In this document: in pieces, positions 8,570-16,994 of the stretch
Numbering within the stretch: position 1 is the first letter of the stretch
Layout: each line of letters opens with the position of its first letter
Assembly: GCA_025352885.1 (NCBI GenBank)
Contig: JANXRZ010000062.1
Location: forward strand, 1 to 64,000
DNA: 64,000 bases
From: Pseudomonadota bacterium
Lineage (GTDB): Bacteria; Pseudomonadota; Gammaproteobacteria; Burkholderiales; SG8-39
Direction of reading: 5' to 3'
Made by a program: the position numbers and the translations under genes
The notes under the pieces: model-generated
Told to the model about the DNA's origin: nothing
What the model saw: the letters and a program-made list of their open reading frames with translations, nothing else
Databases searched by the model: none

Positions 8570-9388
8570 ATGCCTGCCGCATTCATTTACCAAATCTACT
8601 ATTCGAGCGAGACGCGCAACGCGCTGGATGAGGGATTCATCGGCCTGGACAACATGAGCAATGCCAGGCCCGATTGGCGCGAATACTGGCCGATCAGGAC
8701 GCATCTGATGGGCTGCGCCCTCGTTGAAGACGCTTACTACGGCTTTTTTTCTCCGAAGTTCAAATCCAAAACAGGACTTGCTTCCGGAGACGTCACAGCG
8801 TTCATTCGGGAACAGGATCAATCGGCCGATGTCCTGCTTTTTTCGCCTTTTTTCGACCAGATCGCATACCCCCTCAACATATTCGAGCAAGCCGCCTTCC
8901 AGCATCACGACACCATGCGCACTTTCCAGGACTGCGCACTCGCGCTCGCATTGCAAGTGGATGTCGAATCGCTGGTCATGGATTCGACCAATACCGTGTT
9001 CTGCAATTATTTCGTTGCAAAACCTGCTTTTTGGAGGAGCTGGCTGGCCAACTGCGAGCTCATCTTTGATCTCACCGAGCGGGCGACCACCGACCTCGCC
9101 TCGAGGCTCAACCAGAACACCAATTACGACAAGCGCGGAGCGCCTACAAAAGTATTCGTGATCGAGCGCATTGCTTCGCTGATGCTCTCAACGGACAAGC
9201 GATGGAAGGCAAGGTCTTACAACCCCTTGTCGCTCCCATGGTCAAATGCGCCCATCGCGAAATTCAGGCTCGAGATGGCTTTCCTCGACTCCCTCAAAAT
9301 CGCATATGCATCCCAAGGCCATTCACAGTACATGGAGGCTTTTTACGACTTGCGCAAAGTACTCGGCGAATCGTTGCGGGAGAAATGA
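8570..9388 (+). CDS. Protein of unknown function in a glycosylation cluster
   Basis: 272 residues, not recognised as a named family. There is no signal peptide or membrane span; it looks cytoplasmic, with many aromatic and acidic residues. Striking segments are EYWPIRTHL (about residue 39), DAYYGFFSPKFKSKTGL (about residues 54-70) and MDSTNTVFCNYFVAKPAFW. The short acidic-aromatic motifs are reminiscent of nucleotide-sugar-using enzymes but this is inference. A GGAG sits 8 bases before the ATG. Its stop overlaps the ATG of the first TPR-GT41 gene (ATGA), so it is translationally coupled to a protein glycosyltransferase and probably works with it. Confidence 0.7.
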   Translation: MPAAFIYQIYYSSETRNALDEGFIGLDNMSNARPDWREYWPIRTHLMGCALVEDAYYGFFSPKFKSKTGLASGDVTAFIREQDQSADVLLFSPFFDQIAYPLNIFEQAAFQHHDTMRTFQDCALALALQVDVESLVMDSTNTVFCNYFVAKPAFWRSWLANCELIFDLTERATTDLASRLNQNTNYDKRGAPTKVFVIERIASLMLSTDKRWKARSYNPLSLPWSNAPIAKFRLEMAFLDSLKIAYASQGHSQYMEAFYDLRKVLGESLREK

Positions 9389-12087
9389 TTCCGCTCGAAA
9401 AATATTTCATGAGGGATTCGGAGGCCGAGCTGACGAAGGACCTTCGTCGTGACGCTGAAACGCTGGTGGCACGAGGCCTCGAAGCTGAAGGCGCCGGCTG
9501 CACGAACGAAGCGGCAGACCTCTATAGGCAGGCGATCTCCCTGAATCCTCGATCTGCACCCGCCCACATTAATCTCGGCATCCTGCTACAGACAGAGGGC
9601 GACCGGACTGGCGCCATCAGTTCATACCGTCAGGCGATCGAGTCTGATCCCGCCTCGGCTCCTGCCCAATACAACCTCGGCTCGGCCCTGTCAGAAGCGG
9701 GCGAATCGACACTCGCCGAATCGGCTTATCGGGAGGCGATTCGACTTCGTCCATCGTTTCCGGAAGCTTGGGTCGGCCTTGCCCATGTGCTCGAGGCGCT
9801 TGGCCGGTACGAAGACGCGCTAGCGGCGTTGGAAAGCGCCATAGGCCAGCGGGAACACTTTGCGGGTGCACAGATGAATGCCAGCCTACTGCTTCGAAAG
9901 ATGGGGCGATTAGTTGAGTCGGAAGAGAAACTGCGGGCGATCGACCTGGGCGCCCTTGTCCCATTTCCGGACCGGCACGCCGAACTGGAATCCGTCGCAA
10001 GACAAATGGTCGACCTTTGGCCTGGGTACGTCCTTGGATGGCGCGCTCTCGGAGCAGTCCTCGCCCTTCAAAAGCGATACGAAGAGGCGGTGCCCGCGCT
10101 TGAAAGCAGCCTGTCGGTGGCGCCAGACACACAGGCGCTTCTAACACTCGGTGGGGCATTAGAGGCAACCGGTCGGCTAAGCGAGGCTGAACGCAGCTAC
10201 CGGAAGGCTATTGAATTGCAACCGGACGATCCGGAAATGCACAACATTCTCGGCGCGTTCTTTCAGCAGCAGCAACGTCCGCTCGAAGCAAAAGCGGTCT
10301 ATGAAGAAGCGCTGCGGTTGAAACCGGATTTCGTAGCCGCCCACAACAACCTGGGTAACGCCCTAAAAGACCTCCGCCGGTTCCACGAGGCCGAAGCGAA
10401 CTATCGCCGCGCGACCGAGCTGGATCCCCGTTTACATCAGGCGCACAACAACCTGGGGATCGTGCTGCACGAAGTCGGCAGGCTGGCCGAGGCGGAAGAA
10501 AGCTGCCGTCGCGCAATCGAACTGGCACCAGCGTACCGGGATGCGCATTACAGCCTGGGTGTCGCGTTGCAGAGCGCTGGAAAATCATCCGAAGCCGAGG
10601 CCAGTTTTCGTGCGGCCCTCGAACTCGACCCAGCCAATTACCTGACTTTCAGCAGCCTGGGGGTCGTCTTGCAGTCCTTGGGGCGACCTTCGGAAGCCGA
10701 ATCCAGTTATCGTTGTGCGCTGGAACTTGAGCCAGACTCACACATCGTGCATGGCAACCTGGGGGTTCCGCTGAACTCCCTGGGGCGAGTGGCCGAGGCC
10801 CAACTCAGCTTCCGCCGCTCGCTTGCAGGCGACCCGGACTTGCGTGATGTCCGGAGCAACCTACTCTTATCTCTCAATTACACAAACGACCTTTCGCACA
10901 TGGATTTGTTTCATGAGCATCTCGAATGGTCTCGCCGGCACGAGTCTCTGCCAGTTCGTGCAAGCAGGCCGCACGCGAATGATCCCAATCCTCATCGCAA
11001 GCTGCGAGTTGGTTATGTTTCCCCGGACTTCCGCCGCCATTCGGTTGCCTTCTTCGTCGAGCCGCTCCTTCGGTGCCATAGCCGGGACGCCGTTGCGGTC
11101 CACTGCTACTCGAATGTGTTGACTCACGACGGCGTTACTGCGCATTTAGCAAGCCTTGCGGACACTTTTCGCGACATTGCGCACCTGAATGATGACGAAG
11201 CGGCAAAACTGGTACGCGACGATGGCATCGACATCCTGGTCGATCTTGCCGGCCATACTGCGCGTGGACGTCTCGGCTTGTTTGCGCTTGGGCCTGCACC
11301 GGTTCAGGTGACGTACCTCGGATACCCGAATACAACGGGGCTGGCAGCCGTCGATTGGCGATTGACCGACTCTCGCGCAGATCCTGTCGGTGAAGGCGAC
11401 GAGTTTTACAGCGAAAAGCTCATGCGCTTGCCCAGGACGTTTCTATGTTTCCAGCCACCCGTCGATGCACCCGACGTTTTACCGCCGCCCTCACTGAAAA
11501 CTGGCCATGTTACGTTTGGCTCGTTCAACACCCTGCCGAAACTGACGGCCGAAGTGATTGCCGTGTGGTCGCGCCTCTTGAAGCGGGCACCCGGCAGCAG
11601 ACTCGTGCTCAAGGCTTCGGGGCTCGATGACTCCCAGACCCGGGCGCGGTTGATACATGAGTTCGAAATGGCCGGGGTTAACGGTGACCGCCTTTCGCTT
11701 TTGCCGAAAACTGGCGACTTTAATGAGCATCTGTCCTGTTATCACCAGATAGACGTCGGACTCGACCCATTCCCTTACAACGGAACCACGACAACATGCG
11801 AGGCGCTTTGGATGGGTGTGCCCACAGTGACCCTATCTGGAAACCGTCACGCGTCGCGCGTTGGTGCGAGCATCCTGGCGAATCTGGGGCTGCCTGAATT
11901 GATCGCCGCCAGCGTTGAGGGGTATATCGAGGCCGCTGGGCACCTTGCTGCCGATCAGACTCGGCTATCTGCCCTTCGTCGGACGATGCGGGATCGGTTT
12001 TCGGCCTCGCCGCTGCGAGATGAAACCGGGTTCGCAGAAGACGTTGAGCGTGCCTATCGGAAAATGTGGGCGGACTGGTGCCGGTGA
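9385..12087 (+). CDS. TPR-repeat GT41 (O-GlcNAc-transferase/SPINDLY-like) glycosyltransferase, paralogue 1
   Basis: 900 residues from the ATG at 9385 (ATGA overlap, GGAG 5-9 bases upstream); an in-frame start at 9202 is rejected because it lies deep in the previous gene. About residues 25-530 are TPR units of the form AEASFRAALELDP, giving a long superhelix for protein substrates. The GT41 catalytic domain starts near residue 539 with RVGYVSPDFRRHS; H552 is at the place of human OGT His498. The FGSFNTLPKLT segment carries the UDP-contacting Lys, and PYNGTTTTCEALWMGVP (about residue 797) is the donor loop. All expected active-site motifs are present. It probably O-glycosylates a cellular or flagellar protein; the target is unknown. 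Confidence 0.88.
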   Translation: MIPLEKYFMRDSEAELTKDLRRDAETLVARGLEAEGAGCTNEAADLYRQAISLNPRSAPAHINLGILLQTEGDRTGAISSYRQAIESDPASAPAQYNLGSALSEAGESTLAESAYREAIRLRPSFPEAWVGLAHVLEALGRYEDALAALESAIGQREHFAGAQMNASLLLRKMGRLVESEEKLRAIDLGALVPFPDRHAELESVARQMVDLWPGYVLGWRALGAVLALQKRYEEAVPALESSLSVAPDTQALLTLGGALEATGRLSEAERSYRKAIELQPDDPEMHNILGAFFQQQQRPLEAKAVYEEALRLKPDFVAAHNNLGNALKDLRRFHEAEANYRRATELDPRLHQAHNNLGIVLHEVGRLAEAEESCRRAIELAPAYRDAHYSLGVALQSAGKSSEAEASFRAALELDPANYLTFSSLGVVLQSLGRPSEAESSYRCALELEPDSHIVHGNLGVPLNSLGRVAEAQLSFRRSLAGDPDLRDVRSNLLLSLNYTNDLSHMDLFHEHLEWSRRHESLPVRASRPHANDPNPHRKLRVGYVSPDFRRHSVAFFVEPLLRCHSRDAVAVHCYSNVLTHDGVTAHLASLADTFRDIAHLNDDEAAKLVRDDGIDILVDLAGHTARGRLGLFALGPAPVQVTYLGYPNTTGLAAVDWRLTDSRADPVGEGDEFYSEKLMRLPRTFLCFQPPVDAPDVLPPPSLKTGHVTFGSFNTLPKLTAEVIAVWSRLLKRAPGSRLVLKASGLDDSQTRARLIHEFEMAGVNGDRLSLLPKTGDFNEHLSCYHQIDVGLDPFPYNGTTTTCEALWMGVPTVTLSGNRHASRVGASILANLGLPELIAASVEGYIEAAGHLAADQTRLSALRRTMRDRFSASPLRDETGFAEDVERAYRKMWADWCR

Positions 12088-12104
12088 AGCAGTCGGAGAC
12101 CGCA

Positions 12105-14654
12105 ATGCCCGAAGCAAAAGCGCTCATTGACCAGGGCATTTCTGCCGAAAGCTCCGGCAAGCTCGACGAGGCGCTGGAGTTCTATCAGCGTGCGATTGGC
12201 CTCCAGCCGCGCCTTGCAGCTGCCCACATGAATCTCGGCATCGTGCTTCACGCCAATGGTGAATTGGCGAGCGCAATCATTTCGCATCGGCGTGCAGTTG
12301 AGCTCGACCCCGACTCGGCACCGGCTCATTACAACCTTGCACAGTCTTACCTGGAAGCCGGTGACTCGGCTCCGGCCGAGGCGGAATTTCGTAAAGCCTT
12401 GGACATACGCCAACATTTTCCCGAAGCGTGGGTCGGTCTCGCGAACGCGCTTGAAGCGCTCCAGATGGACCAGGATGCGCTGAGCGCTCTCCACGTGGCG
12501 ATCAGCCAGCGCGACCACTATGTGGGCGCACAACTCAATGCAAGCGAGCTGCTTAGAAAGACGGGGGAATCGAAGGCGGCGGAAAAAATGCTGGCTGCGA
12601 TCGACCTGGCGGCGCTTTTTGCCCACCCCGAACGCCACGCGGAACTTGAATCGGTTGCGAGGCAAATGGTCCTGGTCTGGCCAAACTACGCACTTGGATG
12701 GCGCGCTCTCGGGACTGTTCTTGCGCTTCGAAAGGACTACGAAGCGGCTGTGCCGGCACTAGCCAAGGCGGTGACATGCCTCCCTCTCGATCCCGAACTT
12801 CACAATGCCTTGGGCGTGAGCCTTCAGGGGCTGAACCGACTGGCAAGTGCGGAGGCAAGCTTTCGAAGCGCAATTGAGATTGCCCCCGACTTTTATGATG
12901 CACACTGCAACCTTGGGAACATGCTGTCTGGCGAGGACCGTACCCTTGAAGCGGAGGGCCTCTATCGACGTGCGCTAAAGATAGATCCTTTTAGAGCGCA
13001 GGCTTACAACGGGCTCGGCGTGGTCCTGCAAAAGCGCGGTTGCTCCGTGGAGTCGGAGGAGAACTGTCGCCGAGCCGCACAGCTCGATCCCAGGTTGCAT
13101 TTTGCCCATTTCAATCATGGCATCGCCCTCGAGGCGCTCGGCCGGTTGCCTGAAGCGGAGACCGCCTTTCGACGGGCGATCGAGCTGTCCCCCGATTCCT
13201 TCCAAGCGCACACCAACCTCGGCAACATCCTCCAAGCGCTGAAAAGGCTTTCGGACTCGGAGGCAAGCTATCGAACTGCTTTGGAGTTGAATCCGGACTC
13301 GGCTGCTACGCACAGCAACTTGGGAAGCGCCCTGCGCGAACTCGGCCGAATCGACGATGCCGAAGCGAGCTTTCGCCGCGCTTTGGAACTGGATCCGGAC
13401 TTCGATGCAGCCCGGAGCAATTTGCTCTTTACCCTCAACTGCACAGACCGCCTATCCCGCACCGAGCTATTCGAAGAACACCTTGGCTGGGCACGCCGGC
13501 ACGAAGCCCCTTCAAGCAAGCAGCGTCGGATACACAAGAACGTTAGGGCAATCGGCAGGAAGTTGCGAATTGGATACGTGTCACCAGATTTCCGGCGCCA
13601 TTCGATTGCTTATTTCATTGAGCCGGTGCTCGCGGCCCACGACCGCGAGGCCTACGAGGTTTTCTGTTATTCGAACGTCGCAGGGCCCGACGCCATGACG
13701 CAGCGACTGTTGGGACTTGCGGACTGCGCCCGGAACATCGCACCGATGAGCGATGCAGTTGCCGCCGACCTGGTATCCCACGATGGCATCGACATTCTTG
13801 TGGATCTTGCCGGGCATACGTCAAGGGGACGTCTCGGACTGTTCGCACTTAAAGCAGCACCCATCCAAGTGACCTACCTGGGCTATCCCAACACTTCCGG
13901 CATAGAGGCGATGGATTGGCGGCTCACCGACGTCCACGCCGACCCTCCGGTCGATGGCGGTGCGTTTTACAGCGAAAAGCTAATGCGGCTCGAACAGTCG
14001 TTCCTGTGCTTCCGGCCGCCTCATGAAGCGCCGAACGTGCAGCACCCTCCGCATCTTGACAACAGTTACACGACCTTCGGTTCGTTCAACGCCCTTTGCA
14101 AAATAACGCCCGAAGTAGTCGCTCTCTGGGCGCGACTGTTGGTTTCTGTGGCCAATAGCCGGATCCTGTTGAAGGCGGGGGGATTGAGCGATGACCGTGC
14201 GAAAACCAGCCTGCGCAATGCGTTCCTAGAGCATGGGATCGAAGCCGGCCGCGTGCTGCTTCGACCGATGGACGCGGACCTATCGATGCACCTTGCCCGC
14301 TACCACGAAGTGGATATTGCGTTGGATCCGTTCCCTTACAACGGCACGACCACGACGCTCGAAGCTTTATGGATGGGCGTGCCCGTAGTTAGTCTCGTTG
14401 GGAATCGTCACGCCGGGCGCGTTGGAGCGAGCATACTCGCCAACATCGGCCTCGGGAAACTGACGGCGGCCAGCGTGGAAGAATACGTTTCGATCGCCAC
14501 ATCTCTCGCAAGCGACAGCGCAAATCTTGAACGCCAGCGCGCAAGAATGCGTGAGCGTGTTTCCGAATCCCCGCTGTGCGATGAAGCGGGATTCACACGG
14601 GCGCTTGAAAATGTCTATCGGACGATGTGGCGGGACTGGTGCGCTGGTCAATAA
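12105..14654 (+). CDS. TPR-repeat GT41 glycosyltransferase, paralogue 2
   Basis: 849 residues from ATG 12105, which has CGGAG 6-10 bases upstream; GTG at 12084 or 12066 is possible. The layout matches paralogue 1: TPR repeats to about residue 475, then the GT41 domain with GYVSPDFRRHS (H499), FGSFNALCKIT (Lys present) and LDPFPYNGTTTT (about residue 740). The region LESVARQMV...NYALGWRALG is shared almost word for word with paralogue 1, and short DNA blocks are identical, so the pair arose by tandem duplication. The gap of 17 bases places it in the same operon. Its 3' end overlaps the convergent paralogue 3 by 7 bases. Confidence 0.88.
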   Translation: MPEAKALIDQGISAESSGKLDEALEFYQRAIGLQPRLAAAHMNLGIVLHANGELASAIISHRRAVELDPDSAPAHYNLAQSYLEAGDSAPAEAEFRKALDIRQHFPEAWVGLANALEALQMDQDALSALHVAISQRDHYVGAQLNASELLRKTGESKAAEKMLAAIDLAALFAHPERHAELESVARQMVLVWPNYALGWRALGTVLALRKDYEAAVPALAKAVTCLPLDPELHNALGVSLQGLNRLASAEASFRSAIEIAPDFYDAHCNLGNMLSGEDRTLEAEGLYRRALKIDPFRAQAYNGLGVVLQKRGCSVESEENCRRAAQLDPRLHFAHFNHGIALEALGRLPEAETAFRRAIELSPDSFQAHTNLGNILQALKRLSDSEASYRTALELNPDSAATHSNLGSALRELGRIDDAEASFRRALELDPDFDAARSNLLFTLNCTDRLSRTELFEEHLGWARRHEAPSSKQRRIHKNVRAIGRKLRIGYVSPDFRRHSIAYFIEPVLAAHDREAYEVFCYSNVAGPDAMTQRLLGLADCARNIAPMSDAVAADLVSHDGIDILVDLAGHTSRGRLGLFALKAAPIQVTYLGYPNTSGIEAMDWRLTDVHADPPVDGGAFYSEKLMRLEQSFLCFRPPHEAPNVQHPPHLDNSYTTFGSFNALCKITPEVVALWARLLVSVANSRILLKAGGLSDDRAKTSLRNAFLEHGIEAGRVLLRPMDADLSMHLARYHEVDIALDPFPYNGTTTTLEALWMGVPVVSLVGNRHAGRVGASILANIGLGKLTAASVEEYVSIATSLASDSANLERQRARMRERVSESPLCDEAGFTRALENVYRTMWRDWCAGQ

Positions 14655-16528
14655 CCTTTGCGTCGATCGCACCATGCCCCCCATGCTGTCCTGTATAGGC
14701 CCTCCAACGCATCGGTAAATCCGGTCTCATCCATCAGCGGCGAAGCGGCCATGCGACCACGCAAGTCGAGGCGGTCGCTCGTGCTCCATTTCTGGCCGGA
14801 GGCGAGGCGCGTTGCAATGGACGCGAATTCTTCGGGCGTGCGCGCGACAAGGTCGGGTCGGCCGAGGGAAGTCAGAAGGCTTCCAGCGCTGCGCGACATC
14901 GAACGGTCGCCCGTCAGCGTGATGACCGGCACACCCATCCAGAACGCATCGCAAGTTGTCGTGCCGCCGCTATACGGCGTTGTGTCTAAGCAAGCATCGA
15001 CGCACCGATACTCCTCGTAGTACCTGCCAAGGGACGCGCGCTCGACTATGTCGAAACGGGAAGGGTCGATCTGCTGTTCCAGCAACATGCCCGAAAGCCG
15101 CTCGGTGGCGCGCCCCTTAGGTATCCCTATGACGCGAAGGCGCGTCCCGTTTGCAGCCCGCAATGCTTTTCCCCATAGGGCTACGGTAGCCGCCGTCACC
15201 TTTGCCGACTGGTTGAACGATCCAAAGGTGAATTCTCGCAAAGCTTCTTCACGCATTACAACCACGTCGCGAGCTTCCGGCGGCGGCCGAAAGCACCATT
15301 GGCTGTGAGGCATGCGCAGCAGTTGCTCCGTATGGAATCGCTCCGTCATGCCGGGTGGATCGGCAACGGGATCCGTGATCCTGTAGTCGACTCTGGTGAG
15401 CCCGGTCGTGTTGATGTATCCGAGCCACGTCATTTGCACCGGTGCCGCGCGCCCAGCCAGAACGCCGATGCGCCTATGGCTCGTGTGACCGGTCAGGTCG
15501 ACAAGCACATCTATTTGGTCTGCCACGATTGCAGTTGCGACCGTCTTGTCGGTTTCGAATCGCATATCGCGCCATGCGTCCGCTTTGGCGACGAATCTTG
15601 CCGTGTTCGCGTCGGGATGTGGAGTGGACGAATACGCGTAGACTTTTACCCGATCGCGGCGATGGCGCTCAAACAGGAACTCGGTAAACAACGATACCGC
15701 CGTCCCCCCGAAGTCACCGGAAAGGTATCCGACGTTGATGACCCGGTCTCGGAGTTGGGAGTTTGTGAATTCGGCGCACCACGGCCCGGACTCTGCCTCG
15801 GCTCTGCAACCAGCCCACAAGTGCTCGGCAAACAGGGACTCGGCGCTGATCGAATCGGAATATCCCTGGGTGAAGAGCAGTTCGCTTTGGGCAACTCCTG
15901 AGCGTGGAGCTCGGTCGACGGCCGAGCGCAACGCGCTTACTGCTTCCTCGACGCGCCCCTGGTCTCGAAGTGTGGCGGCCAGCGCCGTCATCACGTTGGC
16001 AGCATCAGGATGCTCTTCCGGTACGCCTCGCAAGCTCGCTTCAGCTTCATCGAGGCGCCCCATTTTGCGCAGTAGTACGGCTAGATTGAATAGCGCGCCA
16101 GCGTAATGGGGACGCTGGGAAACGGCGGTCTCAAGGGCCTTTAGGGCATCCTCGTCGAGCCCCTTCGACTCGAGAACCTCTGCCAGTCCAACCAAGGCTT
16201 CCGGAAAATCGGGCTTCAATCGAATTGCAAGGTGAAAGGACTGTTCAGCGCCAGCAAGGTCATCCGCTCCTATCAATGCCAACGCGAGGTTGTAGCGCGC
16301 ATGGGCGGAAGAGGGGTCCAGCCGGACGGCTTCCAAGTGCGCAGCGGCTGCGCCGGAAACGTCCCCTTTCGCATGGAGCGCAATACCCAGATTCATGTGG
16401 GCCGGGGCGGACCCGGAATTCGTCCTCACCGCCTCGCGGAAAAGCCGCTCGGCCTCGGCGCCGTCTCCACGATTCTCAGCCGCCACCCCGGCATCGATCA
16501 GGTCGGTGGTAAGTCTGCCTTTGCTCAT
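14648..16528 (-). CDS. TPR-repeat GT41 glycosyltransferase, paralogue 3 (divergent active site)
   Basis: 626 residues from ATG 16528. A TTG at 16573 is in frame, but the ATG matches the N-termini of the paralogues (MSKGRLTTDLIDAG beside MPEAKALIDQG). It has fewer TPR units (about residues 8-215). The catalytic domain opens with NVGYLSGDFGGTAVSLF: the His of the DFRRH motif in the other copies is replaced by T276. The Lys (FGSFNQSAKVT) and donor loop (DTTPYSGGTTTCDAFWMG) remain. It is the only copy on the minus strand, convergent with paralogue 2. It may be inactive, use a different base, or belong to a bacterial subfamily with altered chemistry; the sequence alone cannot decide. Confidence 0.85.
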   Translation of the reverse strand: MSKGRLTTDLIDAGVAAENRGDGAEAERLFREAVRTNSGSAPAHMNLGIALHAKGDVSGAAAAHLEAVRLDPSSAHARYNLALALIGADDLAGAEQSFHLAIRLKPDFPEALVGLAEVLESKGLDEDALKALETAVSQRPHYAGALFNLAVLLRKMGRLDEAEASLRGVPEEHPDAANVMTALAATLRDQGRVEEAVSALRSAVDRAPRSGVAQSELLFTQGYSDSISAESLFAEHLWAGCRAEAESGPWCAEFTNSQLRDRVINVGYLSGDFGGTAVSLFTEFLFERHRRDRVKVYAYSSTPHPDANTARFVAKADAWRDMRFETDKTVATAIVADQIDVLVDLTGHTSHRRIGVLAGRAAPVQMTWLGYINTTGLTRVDYRITDPVADPPGMTERFHTEQLLRMPHSQWCFRPPPEARDVVVMREEALREFTFGSFNQSAKVTAATVALWGKALRAANGTRLRVIGIPKGRATERLSGMLLEQQIDPSRFDIVERASLGRYYEEYRCVDACLDTTPYSGGTTTCDAFWMGVPVITLTGDRSMSRSAGSLLTSLGRPDLVARTPEEFASIATRLASGQKWSTSDRLDLRGRMAASPLMDETGFTDALEGLYRTAWGAWCDRRKGY

Positions 16529-16645
16529 CAGTACGCGTGTGCCGCAAACAAGTGCAACGTCACAACCGGTCAATCAGGAACATTTCCGTTCGTCGCAAAG
16601 TTACGCAGTCGCGGAATCTGGGAAAGGGAGTATAGCGGCAGCGCG

Positions 16646-16651
16646 TATAAT
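16646..16651 (+). promoter_or_regulatory. Candidate -10 element (TATAAT) before the small orphan gene
   Basis: A perfect TATAAT hexamer lies in the 152-bp divergent gap, 30 bases before the ATG of the small gene at 16681, followed by the ribosome binding site AAGGGAG at 16664-16670. No good -35 hexamer is seen at the right spacing, so the promoter may need an activator or be weak. Confidence 0.35.
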
Positions 16652-16680
16652 CATCACGACACTAAGGGAGCGCATGGCGC

Positions 16681-16968
16681 ATGTTCAAATGGCTTGATGC
16701 AAAAGCGGCCGAATCCCAGGCCGATGAGGCAGTTGCCGAAATTGAGCGGCTGTTGCCAAAGGAAGCGCTTCCGCCGGCGGGTGAGGCCCGCAAGAAACAG
16801 GTTGCGAAGCTCGGCCCCACCATCGACCGGCACCGCCGCCAGTACGCCACGTCCGGATATAACGTCTACCAAAAGGCGAAATTCGCCAACCGGGTGAAAT
16901 GGCGCTTGCGCGATAGCGGCTACGCCGACGATTTCATCGATTCAATCGTTCGGCTGCTCATCATCTGA
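16681..16968 (+). CDS. Small hypothetical protein
   Basis: 95 residues, no recognised family. It is hydrophilic, rich in Ala, Lys, Arg and Glu, with an amphipathic helical N-terminal half (KAAESQADEAVAEIERLLP) and a C-terminal part (YQKAKFANRVKWRLRDSGY) that looks basic and globular. There is no signal peptide or metal-binding pattern. AAGGGAG lies 10 bases upstream of the ATG and a TATAAT box further upstream, so it is likely expressed. The stop is 26 bases from the next GT41 gene, suggesting co-transcription. It could be a partner or substrate of the GT41 enzymes; this is only context. Confidence 0.6.
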   Translation: MFKWLDAKAAESQADEAVAEIERLLPKEALPPAGEARKKQVAKLGPTIDRHRRQYATSGYNVYQKAKFANRVKWRLRDSGYADDFIDSIVRLLII

Positions 16969-16994
16969 AGATTCGAGGGGCGAAGAGCAGGTTC

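Noticed and set aside
8456-8956. 501-base N-terminal extension of the GT4 glycosyltransferase frame
   Set aside because: The extension has no family similarity and overlaps a divergent gene. The GT4 N-terminus begins right at the TTG at 8455.
9202-9384. Longer N-terminus of the first GT41 gene
   Set aside because: It lies inside the upstream gene; the ATG at 9385 has a ribosome binding site and an ATGA overlap.
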